Source: Janthinobacterium lividum (GTDB taxonomy: Bacteria; Pseudomonadota; Gammaproteobacteria; Burkholderiales; Burkholderiaceae_D). Taken from it: 64,000 bases of DNA. Position 1 is the stretch's first letter; every line of letters begins with the position of its first letter. Positions 56,741 to 64,000 of this stretch are shown here, piece by piece. A model generated the notes under the pieces. The model searched no databases, was not told the origin of the DNA, and was given only the letters and a program-made list of their open reading frames with translations. Made by a program: the position numbers and the translations under genes. The stretch covers positions 3,596,001-3,660,000 of the forward strand of contig NZ_CP075583.1 of the NCBI RefSeq assembly GCF_023509035.1, given 5' to 3'.

Positions 56741-57845
56741 TTATACGCCTTGCTTGAGCGAGGCGGAAATGAACTCGTCGATGTCGCCATCGAGCACGCC
56801 CTTGGTATTGCCCGTCTCGAAACCGGTGCGCAAATCCTTGATGCGGGACTGGTCCAGCACGTAGGAGCGGATCTGGTGACCCCAGCCCACGTCCGTCTTC
56901 GAGTCTTCCAGCTTTTGCTGTTCGCTCATGCGCTTGCGCAGTTCATGCTCGTACAGCTTCGCTTTCAGCATTTCCATCGCTTCGGCGCGGTTGCGGTGCT
57001 GCGAACGGTCGTTCTGGCACTGCACCACGATGCCGGTCGGCGCATGGGTCATGCGGACGGCGGAGTCGGTCTTGTTGATGTGCTGACCACCGGCACCCGA
57101 CGCGCGGTAGGTATCGACGCGGATATCGGCCGGGTTGACGTCGATCTCGATCGAATCATCGACTTCCGGATACACGAACAGCGACGTAAACGAGGTGTGG
57201 CGGCCGTTGGCCGAATCGAATGGCGACTTGCGTACCAGACGGTGCACGCCCGTTTCCGTGCGCAGGAAGCCGTAGGCGTGATCGCCCTCGACCTTCAGGG
57301 TTGCCGTCTTGATGCCGGCAACCTCGCCGTCGGATTGTTCCAGGATCTCGACCTTGAAGCCCTTGCGTTCGCAATAGCGCAGGTACTGGCGCAGCAGCAT
57401 CGAAGCCCAGTCCTGGGCTTCCGTACCGCCGGCGCCGGCCTGGATATCGATAAAGCAGTTGTTCGGGTCCATCGGATTGTTGAACATCCGGCGGAACTCC
57501 ATGCTTTCGATGACCTTGCGGATTTCCTGCACGTCCTGCTCGATCGCTTCCAGGGTCTCGTCGTCGCCCTCTTCGCGGGCCATGTCGAACAGGTCGCGGG
57601 TGTCGCGCAGGTCGGCATCGGCCTTGGCCAGCGTGAAGACGATGGCTTCCAGCGCCTTCTTCTCTTTACCGAGGTCCTGGGCGCGCTTGGGATCGTTCCA
57701 GACGGTCGGATCTTCCAGCTCTTCGTTGACTTGCTCTAGTTTCTCCGACTTGACAGTGAAGTCAAAGATACCTCCGAAGTTCGGCTTCGCGGACCGTCAG
57801 GTCGTTGAGCAGGGCGGAGATGATATTGATGCGTTCGGCTTCCAT
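56741..57845 (-). CDS. prfB: Peptide chain release factor 2, programmed +1 frameshift
   Basis: Recognises UGA and UAA stops. Translation starts at ATG 57845 ([15 protein letters not shown]) and reaches an in-frame TGA at 57764-57762 in the context CTT-TGA-C, preceded by GGAGG. Slipping +1 on CTTTGAC joins it to [17 protein letters not shown], giving about 367 aa. The anticodon-mimic SPF (KSPFDSA) and peptide-release GGQ (GAGGQHINK) motifs are intact. The autoregulatory frameshift is established for bacterial prfB. Confidence 0.95.
57761..57776 (-). promoter_or_regulatory. prfB programmed-frameshift signal
   Basis: On the minus strand CGGAGG-TAT-CTT-TGA-C: a Shine-Dalgarno-like GGAGG three bases before the CTTTGAC slippery site. 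Low RF2 levels favour the shift, so RF2 controls its own synthesis. Confidence 0.92.
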
Positions 57846-58047
57846 AATGTTCTGGTCTTCTATGGTGAAATCAAACCCTGAATTATACGCGAGCGCGGCG
57901 CGTTTCCGCTGCCGCCGCGGCGCAATTGCTGGCGCACGGGGCAATAAAATGACGATTTTGCTATATTTACGACAATATTTTTGCCTTGATGATGGCTACC
58001 GTGCTGCGTATGATGCTGGCGATATTGTCTTTCCACAGGAATACATC

Positions 58048-60081
58048 ATGCTTCAACTTCCCCGTCTTGCCCTGTTACCGCTGCTGCTGGCCGGCTGCGG
58101 CGCCTTGCCGCCCGCCGCCACGGGACCTGCCCGCGCGCCATCGGCCGCGCCGGCCGGCAGCAGCGCCATCCTGGCCCTGCTGGAGACGACGGACTTGCAC
58201 GCGAATGTGCTTAGTTATGATTACTACAAGCTGCAGGCCGAACCCTCGATCGGCCTGGAACGCACGGCGGCCCTGATTGCGCAGGCGCGCGCGCAGTACC
58301 CGAACAATCTTCTGCTCGACAACGGCGACACCATCCAGGGCACGGCGCTTGCCGACTACCAGGCCCTTGTGAAACCGCTGGCCTGCGACCAGACGCTGGC
58401 CATCTACAAGGCCATGAATCTGTTGAAAGTGGACGGCGGCGGCATCGGCAACCACGAATTCAACTACGGCCTGGCGTTCTTGAGCCAGGTGACGGGCAAC
58501 CGTTTTGACGTCGACAGCGTGGACGCGGCCAAACCGCGCTGCGCCGGCCCCGCGTTCCCGCAAGTGCTGGCCAACGTCTACAGCGTCAAGACGGGCAAGC
58601 CCCTGTTTGCGCCATACCACATCATCGACAAGCAGATCACGGCGACCGGCCCCGATGGCCGGACCGTGACGAGCACCGTGAAAGTGGGCATCATCAGTTT
58701 TGCGCCGCCCACCATCATGGCCTGGGACAAGCGCTGGCTCGAAGGCCGCGTCTACACGCAGGGCGTGCGCGAGACGGCGGAAAAATTCATTCCCGAGATG
58801 CGCGCCAAGGGCGCCGAGCTGGTGGTGGCGATCTCGCACGGTGGCCTCGATAACAGCCCGTATTCGCCGACCATGGAAAACGGCAATTACTACCTGTCGC
58901 AAGTGCCGGGCGTGGACGCCATGCTGATCGGCCACTCGCACCAGCTGTTCCCGAACGCCGCCAGCACGGTGCCGCAATTTAATTTGCCCGGCGTCGACAA
59001 GGTCAAGGGACTGGTCAACGGCGTGCCCACCGTGATGGCCAATTTGTGGGGCAAGCACCTGGGCGTGATCGGTTTGCGCCTGCGCCATGACGGCAAGCAG
59101 TGGGTGGTCGACAAGAGCGCCACCACGGTGGAAGCGCGCGGCATCCAGAACGCGGACAAGAGTTATGTCCAGCCTGACCCGGCCATCGCCAAGCTGGTGG
59201 CGGAAGAACACGCGGCCACCATCTCCTATGTGCAGACGCCCGTTGGCGCCACGGACTTCCGCATGTCGACGTATTTTGCCGACGTGGGCGACGTCAGCGC
59301 CATCGAAGTGGTGAACCAGGCGCAATCGGGCTATCTGGCCGCATATGTGAAGGCGAACCTGCCGCAGTATGCGCACTTGCCCGTGCTGTCGATGTCGTCG
59401 CCGTTCAAGAGCGGCTCGGCCGGCGTGTCCGACTACACGGACGTCAAGGCAGGCAATGTGGCGCTGAATAACGCGGCCGATTTGTATTTGTATCCGAACG
59501 CGCTGTACGGCGTGAAGATGAATGGCGCGGAGCTGAAAGCCTGGCTGGAACAGTCGGCGCAGCGTTTCAACACCATCGATCCGCACAAGGCGGCGCCGCA
59601 GGAACTGGTCAACACGGCGCATCCGAGCTACAACTTCGATACGCTCACCAGCGCCGACGTGCGCTACCAGATCGACGTTACGCAGCCGCCGGGGCAGCGC
59701 ATCAAGGCGCTCACCTACCAGGGCAAGCCGATGGACGCGGGCCAGGAATTTCTCATCGCGACAAATAACTACCGCGCCAGCGGCGGTGGCAATTTCCCTG
59801 GCCTCGACGGCAGCAAGACGGTGGTGGCCTCGCCCGACAACAACCGCGAACTGCTGATCGCTTACGTCACGCAGCAGAAAAACCTGACGCGCGCGAAAAA
59901 CGGCTCGGCGCGCAGCTGGCGCTTTGCCAAGGTCGCCACGCAAGGCCCGGTAGTCTTCCATTCCGCGCCGAACGTGATCGACCTGGCGAAAGCGGCCGGC
60001 ATCGATAACGTCACGCAGCTGAAGCTTGATGATGGCGCAGGCAAGGGCTTTGCACTGTACCAGCTCGACCTGTCCAAATGA
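58048..60081 (+). CDS. cpdB: 2',3'-cyclic-nucleotide 2'-phosphodiesterase/3'-nucleotidase, lipoprotein
   Basis: 677 aa from ATG 58048 with AGGA upstream. The lipobox LLAGC (Cys about 17) indicates a lipoprotein rather than the soluble E. coli form. The calcineurin-like phosphoesterase domain has TTDLHANV, DNGDTIQG, GNHEFNYG, AISHGG and GHSHQLF, and the C-terminal 5'-nucleotidase domain has SPFKSG and NNYRASGGGNFPG. It salvages nucleotides in the periplasm. Confidence 0.92.
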   Translation: MLQLPRLALLPLLLAGCGALPPAATGPARAPSAAPAGSSAILALLETTDLHANVLSYDYYKLQAEPSIGLERTAALIAQARAQYPNNLLLDNGDTIQGTALADYQALVKPLACDQTLAIYKAMNLLKVDGGGIGNHEFNYGLAFLSQVTGNRFDVDSVDAAKPRCAGPAFPQVLANVYSVKTGKPLFAPYHIIDKQITATGPDGRTVTSTVKVGIISFAPPTIMAWDKRWLEGRVYTQGVRETAEKFIPEMRAKGAELVVAISHGGLDNSPYSPTMENGNYYLSQVPGVDAMLIGHSHQLFPNAASTVPQFNLPGVDKVKGLVNGVPTVMANLWGKHLGVIGLRLRHDGKQWVVDKSATTVEARGIQNADKSYVQPDPAIAKLVAEEHAATISYVQTPVGATDFRMSTYFADVGDVSAIEVVNQAQSGYLAAYVKANLPQYAHLPVLSMSSPFKSGSAGVSDYTDVKAGNVALNNAADLYLYPNALYGVKMNGAELKAWLEQSAQRFNTIDPHKAAPQELVNTAHPSYNFDTLTSADVRYQIDVTQPPGQRIKALTYQGKPMDAGQEFLIATNNYRASGGGNFPGLDGSKTVVASPDNNRELLIAYVTQQKNLTRAKNGSARSWRFAKVATQGPVVFHSAPNVIDLAKAAGIDNVTQLKLDDGAGKGFALYQLDLSK

Positions 60082-60569
60082 AGCGGGCGGCATGGTTGCT
60101 GGCAGCCGCTTTTGCGTCGCCCCTGGCGTTGGCGGCACCTGATGTCACGGCCCGGGCCAAGGCGCTGATGCGCGCAGGAGAAGCGTCCCAGCCGCAGGCG
60201 CGCGCCCTGTTCGAACAGGTGGCGGCGCAGGGCAGCGGTCCCGCCGCGTATTACCTGGGCTTGATGGTCAAGAACGGCATGGGCGGGCCGCAGGACGGCG
60301 CCGCCGCGCTGCGCTGGCTGGAACTGGCCGCGCAACGCCAGGTGGCGCCGGCCATGTTCATCGTGGCGAACCTGCTGCAGGACAGTGACGAAGCCAGGGC
60401 GCGTTACTGGCTTGACGCGGCCTGCGACCTGAACTACCCGGAAGCGCTGCAGCAGAAATCCGTCGCCCTGGCGGAGGGACGCATGGGCTATGCGCACAAC
60501 GAGGAGCAGTCGTTTCTGTACCTGAAAATGGCTACGCACGCGATGGGACACCGCCCGCCCGAGCCCTGA
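60078..60569 (+). CDS. Sel1-repeat periplasmic protein
   Basis: 163 aa, signal peptide (about 1-20, ending ALA), then Sel1/TPR-like helical repeats (ALFEQVAAQGSGPAAYYLGLMVKNG, ALRWLELAAQRQVAPAMF, ARYWLDAACDLNYPEAL). Sel1 repeats mediate protein-protein contacts. It overlaps the CpdB stop by 4 nt and so is coupled to it. Confidence 0.8.
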   Translation: MKRAAWLLAAAFASPLALAAPDVTARAKALMRAGEASQPQARALFEQVAAQGSGPAAYYLGLMVKNGMGGPQDGAAALRWLELAAQRQVAPAMFIVANLLQDSDEARARYWLDAACDLNYPEALQQKSVALAEGRMGYAHNEEQSFLYLKMATHAMGHRPPEP

Positions 60570-60570
60570 G

Positions 60571-60984
60571 CTACGCTTGCGCGTCTTTCTTCAGCCTGGC
60601 CCGCAAGCTGGCCGCCGCCTCGCCGATGGCGATCGGGTCGCGCGACAGGATGGCTGCGCCCAGGTCGACCAACTTGGCAGCCGCGGCTATGGCGCCCTTC
60701 ACGTCGGCGATGCGCTTGAGCTGCAGCTTGCCCTTGGCGATGGCCCCCTCGATATCGCCGCGCGCCTGCTCGGCGCCTGCGGCGGTCAGGTAAATGCCAT
60801 ACGCGCGAAACAGGGTCACCATCTGGTCCAGGTGGTCTTCATATTGCTCCAGCAGCGCGCGCTCGTCCGGCGCCAGCGCTTCCCGTTCGCGGATGCGCAA
60901 TTCCAGCACCAGGTTTGACGCTTGCGCCAGGCTGTCGGCGATGGCGTAGCTTTGGTCTTTCATCAGTTCGGTCAGTGGGGCCAT
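60571..60984 (-). CDS. Hypothetical helical protein
   Basis: 137 aa from ATG 60984 with GGAG seven bases upstream. Entirely helical with Glu/Arg-rich segments (LELRIREREALAPDERALLEQYEDHL), no signal peptide. No family recognised. It lies 24 bp behind the lipoprotein gene, with which it likely works. Confidence 0.6.
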   Translation of the reverse strand: MAPLTELMKDQSYAIADSLAQASNLVLELRIREREALAPDERALLEQYEDHLDQMVTLFRAYGIYLTAAGAEQARGDIEGAIAKGKLQLKRIADVKGAIAAAAKLVDLGAAILSRDPIAIGEAAASLRARLKKDAQA

Positions 60985-61008
60985 GGGATTCTCCGGTGGG
61001 CCTGTCAT

Positions 61009-61917
61009 TTACCAGCTGGCCGGGGCATAGAACGCCGCTTGCCGCTGCAGCGTCGCGACGTCGCGTGAAAACTGCGCCAGTTGCCGTTCCAGTTCGGGCG
61101 CCTGCAGGCGGTCGAGATTGCTCCGCAGCGCGGCCACGCTGGCTTGCAGCGCGTCGACGGCGGCGACATACGCGGCAACGATCTTTTGCCTTTCCTGCAA
61201 TTGCCGGCCTTCCAGGTGCAGACGTGTGCGGATGTAGTTGGCGGCCAGCGGTTCGCGCGGCGCGGACTTGTCGACGGCGCCGCGCAGCAGCTCCAGGTCG
61301 CGCAATTCATCCTGCAAGCCGGCACGGTAGCTGCGCTGGGCATACTCCTTGAGCGCATTGCTGACGATATCGACGGCCTCCTGCTCGTCGAGCAATTCGC
61401 GCAAGGCCGATTTCTGCAGGCGCTGCGTGGCCAGGCGACTCAGGTGTTCGCTCAGTTTCATAACCTTGTCCAGCTTGCCCGCATCGAGCAGGGGCGCGCC
61501 GCCATCCGGCTGCGCCAGGCCGCCCAGCGCATCGCCGAGTCCGCCAAGTTCTTCCTTATAGACAGGCAGCTTGTCATCGGCCAGCGCCGCCAGGGTGTGG
61601 GCATAGCGCAGCAGGACGTCGTTCAGGCTGGCGACCGACGCGCTGGCCTGCGCGATGGCAGCGCAATCGGCGCGCGCCGCTTGCTCGCTGGCTTGCGCAT
61701 CGAAACGCTCTGCCAGGATCAAACGCTTGCGCATGGCCTTGTCCATGCAGCTGTGGACGCCGCCCGCCAGCATGGGTTCGAAGTGGACCGACATTTTCTG
61801 CGTCTGTTCGGCAAAGGTGCGCACGGGCGCCAGGTCGGTGGCGCAGCCGCCCAGCAGCAGGCTGGTGACGGCGCCAAGTAGTGGGGGAAAAAGGGACGAG
61901 TTCGACGGGCGCTGCAT
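61009..61917 (-). CDS. Helical lipoprotein of unknown function
   Basis: 302 aa from ATG 61917 with GGAGG at good spacing; a longer frame to 61986 has no ribosome site. Lipobox LLGGC (Cys about 25). The rest is helical and coiled-coil-like (DLELLRGAVDKSAPREPLAANYIRTRLHLEG). No family recognised. Co-transcribed with the 137-aa gene downstream. Confidence 0.65.
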   Translation of the reverse strand: MQRPSNSSLFPPLLGAVTSLLLGGCATDLAPVRTFAEQTQKMSVHFEPMLAGGVHSCMDKAMRKRLILAERFDAQASEQAARADCAAIAQASASVASLNDVLLRYAHTLAALADDKLPVYKEELGGLGDALGGLAQPDGGAPLLDAGKLDKVMKLSEHLSRLATQRLQKSALRELLDEQEAVDIVSNALKEYAQRSYRAGLQDELRDLELLRGAVDKSAPREPLAANYIRTRLHLEGRQLQERQKIVAAYVAAVDALQASVAALRSNLDRLQAPELERQLAQFSRDVATLQRQAAFYAPASW

Positions 61918-62294
61918 ATGGCCTCCATGCGGTAGGAGCGGCTGATTGGACCGGCGCGCACGCGCTGGCATGGCCGACGTTAGCATGCTGGACAGTGCCA
62001 GTATTGCGCCAGATCAGCGGCCAGGCGAATAGCCGAGCTCGCCTGCTTGCCTGTCGCGTTTTGCCACAGTCATGTTGCCGAATGGCGCAGCTGCGCCAAT
62101 TTGCGTCATATTTTCCTTACAAAAGACTGACATCAGGCCAGCAATTGCGTCTTTTCCGCATGTTGCGACGCGTCATATGTAGTTGTTGCTGGTGCATGTT
62201 TACTCACCTACAATGATTTATCGATGGGGCGGTTATCCAGCGTACGACTATAAAAATAAGTGGCATTAAAAACGTTGTATCAGAGGAGATGACA
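61918..62294. promoter_or_regulatory. Intergenic region with livK promoter
   Basis: 377 bp without a gene. TTGCTG (62186-62191) and TACAAT (62209-62214) with a 17-bp spacer make a good sigma-70 promoter 80 bp before livK. The far end should hold the divergent lipoprotein promoter. Confidence 0.6.
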
Positions 62295-63452
62295 ATGAAT
62301 TTGAAACAGAAATTGCTCGTGGCAAGTTTGGTTTTGGGTTTCTCGCAGGCGGCAGTCGCAGCCGACCCCATCAAGATTGGCGTGTCCGGTCCGTTCACGG
62401 GCGGTTCCGCGCCGATGGGCGTGTCGATGCGCGACGGCGTCAAGCTGGCCGTCGCCGAAATCAATGCCAAGGGTGGCGTACTGGGCCGTTCCCTGCTGCT
62501 GATCGAGCGCGATGACGAAGCGAAGAACGAACGCGGCGTGCAGATCGCCCAGGAGCTGATCAACAAGGAAAAGGTCGCCGCCACCGTCGGCTACATCAAT
62601 ACGGGCGTGGCCCTGGCGTCGCAGCGCTTCTACCAGGAAGCGAAAATTCCCGTCATGAACAATGTGGCGACGGGTTCCATTGTCACCAAGCAATTCGCCG
62701 ACCAGCCGGAGAATTACATTTTCCGCAATGCGGCCAATGACACCATCCAGTCCGGCATGATCGTGCATGAGGCCATCGAGAGCCGCAAGTTCAAGAAAGT
62801 GGCGATCCTGGCCGACTCCACCAACTATGGCCAGCTGGGCCGCGAAGACCTGGAAAAGGCGCTGGACAAGAAGGGCATCAAGCCCGTTGTCGTTGAAAAA
62901 TACAACATCAAGGACGTCGACATGACGGCCCAGCTGCTGAAAGCCAAGCAGGCGGGGGCGGAAGTCGTGCTGACTTACGGCATCGGCCCGGAACTGGCGC
63001 AGATCGCCAACGGCATGGAAAAACTGGGCTGGAAAGTGCCGCTGATCGGCAGCTGGACCCTGGCCATGGGTAACTTCATCGACAACGCAGGCAAGAACGG
63101 CAATGGCACGCGCATGCCGCAAACCTTCATCCAGGATGCCAGCACGCCGAAGCGCAAAGCCTTCATCGACGCCTATGTGGCAGCCTACAAGCCATCGGGC
63201 GGGCGCATGCCATCGGCCGTCTCGGCCGCGCAAGGCTACGATTCCATCTACCTGCTGGCAGCCGCCTTCACGCAGGCAGGCGGCACGGACGGCCCGAAAG
63301 TGCGCGCCGCGCTGGAAAACCTGAATGAAAAAGTGGAGGGCGCCGTCACCACCTATAACAAGCCGTTCAGCAAAACCAACCATGAAGCGATCACGGCCGA
63401 ACTGACCGTGTTTGGCGAAGTCAAGGACGGCAAGGTCGTCCTTGCCAAATAA
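62295..63452 (+). CDS. livK: Branched-chain amino acid ABC transporter substrate-binding protein LivK-like
   Basis: 385 aa from ATG 62295, with GAGGAG seven bases upstream (an ATG two codons earlier overlaps that site). Signal peptide ending AVA. Type I periplasmic-binding fold with KIGVSGPFTGGSAPMGVSMRDG, INAKGGVLG and ANDTIQSGMIVHEA. Binds leucine-type amino acids or related ligands. livH follows. Confidence 0.9.
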   Translation: MNLKQKLLVASLVLGFSQAAVAADPIKIGVSGPFTGGSAPMGVSMRDGVKLAVAEINAKGGVLGRSLLLIERDDEAKNERGVQIAQELINKEKVAATVGYINTGVALASQRFYQEAKIPVMNNVATGSIVTKQFADQPENYIFRNAANDTIQSGMIVHEAIESRKFKKVAILADSTNYGQLGREDLEKALDKKGIKPVVVEKYNIKDVDMTAQLLKAKQAGAEVVLTYGIGPELAQIANGMEKLGWKVPLIGSWTLAMGNFIDNAGKNGNGTRMPQTFIQDASTPKRKAFIDAYVAAYKPSGGRMPSAVSAAQGYDSIYLLAAAFTQAGGTDGPKVRAALENLNEKVEGAVTTYNKPFSKTNHEAITAELTVFGEVKDGKVVLAK

Positions 63453-63481
63453 GTCCGGCTAATTCCAACTATCTAGCCGCG

Positions 63482-63520
63482 AAATGGCCAGCCTTGAGGA
63501 ATCAGGACTGGCCATTTTTT
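63482..63520 (+). terminator. Terminator between livK and livH
   Basis: AAATGGCCAG pairs perfectly with CTGGCCATTT around a 16-nt loop, followed by T6. Partial termination here would make more binding protein than permease. Confidence 0.85.
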
Positions 63521-63545
63521 CATCTTTCGTCTTCCGGGGAACACC

Positions 63546-64000
63546 ATGGAAATCTTCCTGCAGCTCGTCTTCAGCGGCATCGCGCTGGGTATGATCTATG
63601 CCGTCATCGCCTTCGGCTATCAGCTGACCTTTGCCACTTCCGGCACCCTCAATTTTGGCCAGGGCGAATCCCTGATGCTGGGCGCGCTCGTGGGCCTTTC
63701 CGTGGTGGGTACCATCCACGGCGGCCCGTACATGAGCTATCTCTTGATGATCCCCATCGTCATCGTCTTCGGCGCCTTGCAGGGCGTGTTCGTCGAATGG
63801 ATAGGCGTGCGGCCCGCCATCAAGATCAAGTCCGAATTCGGCTGGATCATGTCGACCATCGCGCTGGCCATCATTTTCAAGAACGTGGCGGAAAATATCT
63901 GGGGCAAGGATGACCTGATGTTCCCGTCGCCGCTGTCGGCCGCGCCGTTCCAGGTGTTTGGCGCCAATGTGCAGCAGATGCAGGTGGCCGTTATCGTCGG
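63546..64000 (+). CDS. livH: Branched-chain amino acid ABC permease LivH (5' part)
   Basis: Runs off the window end after 151 codons. MEIFLQLVFSGIALGMIYAV, FGYQLTFATSGTLNFGQGES and GVFVEWIGVRPAIKIKSEFG match the LivH permease family. About four helices are visible. ATG 63546 follows GGGG. Together with livK and presumably livM, livG and livF downstream it forms the importer. Confidence 0.88.
   Translation, partial: MEIFLQLVFSGIALGMIYAVIAFGYQLTFATSGTLNFGQGESLMLGALVGLSVVGTIHGGPYMSYLLMIPIVIVFGALQGVFVEWIGVRPAIKIKSEFGWIMSTIALAIIFKNVAENIWGKDDLMFPSPLSAAPFQVFGANVQQMQVAVIV

Overview
The window looks like chromosome from a GC-rich betaproteobacterium of the order Burkholderiales. Oxalobacteraceae close to Janthinobacterium, Duganella or Massilia is the best guess. 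This is an inference from gene content and style: a class I phaC next to phaR, a Burkholderia-type porin, a lipase with its foldase, several chemoreceptors and a prfB-HAD-lysS set. No rRNA, tRNA, CRISPR array, insertion sequence or prophage was seen.

Layout. 0-9 kb: rluD, pgeF, phaC, phaR, a nucleotidyltransferase-like gene, an Asp-box lipoprotein and rimO. 9-12.5 kb: a MetC-like PLP enzyme, a small membrane protein and a frameshifted penicillin-binding-type serine hydrolase. 12.5-15.3 kb (minus): a tightly overlapping four-gene operon with a degenerate nucleotidyltransferase, a membrane protein with a Gly/Ser/Cys tail, a DUF692/MNIO-family enzyme and a small helical protein, preceded by a 30-bp palindrome. 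15.4-20.8 kb (minus): 5'-nucleotidase, mfd, serB. 21-28.7 kb: two chemoreceptors, an EAL protein lying in frame behind the second one, and a large winged-helix ATPase regulator. 28.7-31.5 kb: lipase and lipase chaperone, divergent from a TetR regulator. 31.6-43.4 kb: PBP1A, an OPT transporter, an AAC(3)-like acetyltransferase with a toroid protein, several hypotheticals, a UPF0149/SEC-C protein and a POT transporter. 43.7-45.1 kb: ppnN.

45.2-54.3 kb is a sugar-acid catabolic cluster resembling the Pseudomonas 2-ketogluconate (kgu) system. It has a LacI/PtxS-like regulator with two GGAACCGGTTCC-type operators, KguE-, KguK- and KguD-like enzymes, a porin and a Gfo/Idh dehydrogenase. Here a polar-amino-acid-type ABC importer takes the place of the usual MFS permease. 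54.4-58 kb (minus): prfB with its programmed frameshift, a HAD phosphatase and lysS, which ends against a 120-nt nested inverted repeat. 58-64 kb: a CpdB-like lipoprotein, a Sel1 protein, a lipoprotein pair, livK and the start of livH.

Six genes (serine hydrolase, PBP1A, OPT, ppnN, ABC ATPase, Gfo/Idh) carry one-base frameshifts. Five are insertions and one is a deletion, all in short mononucleotide runs. Correcting a single base restores a full-length reading frame in every case, so base-calling error is more likely than true gene decay.
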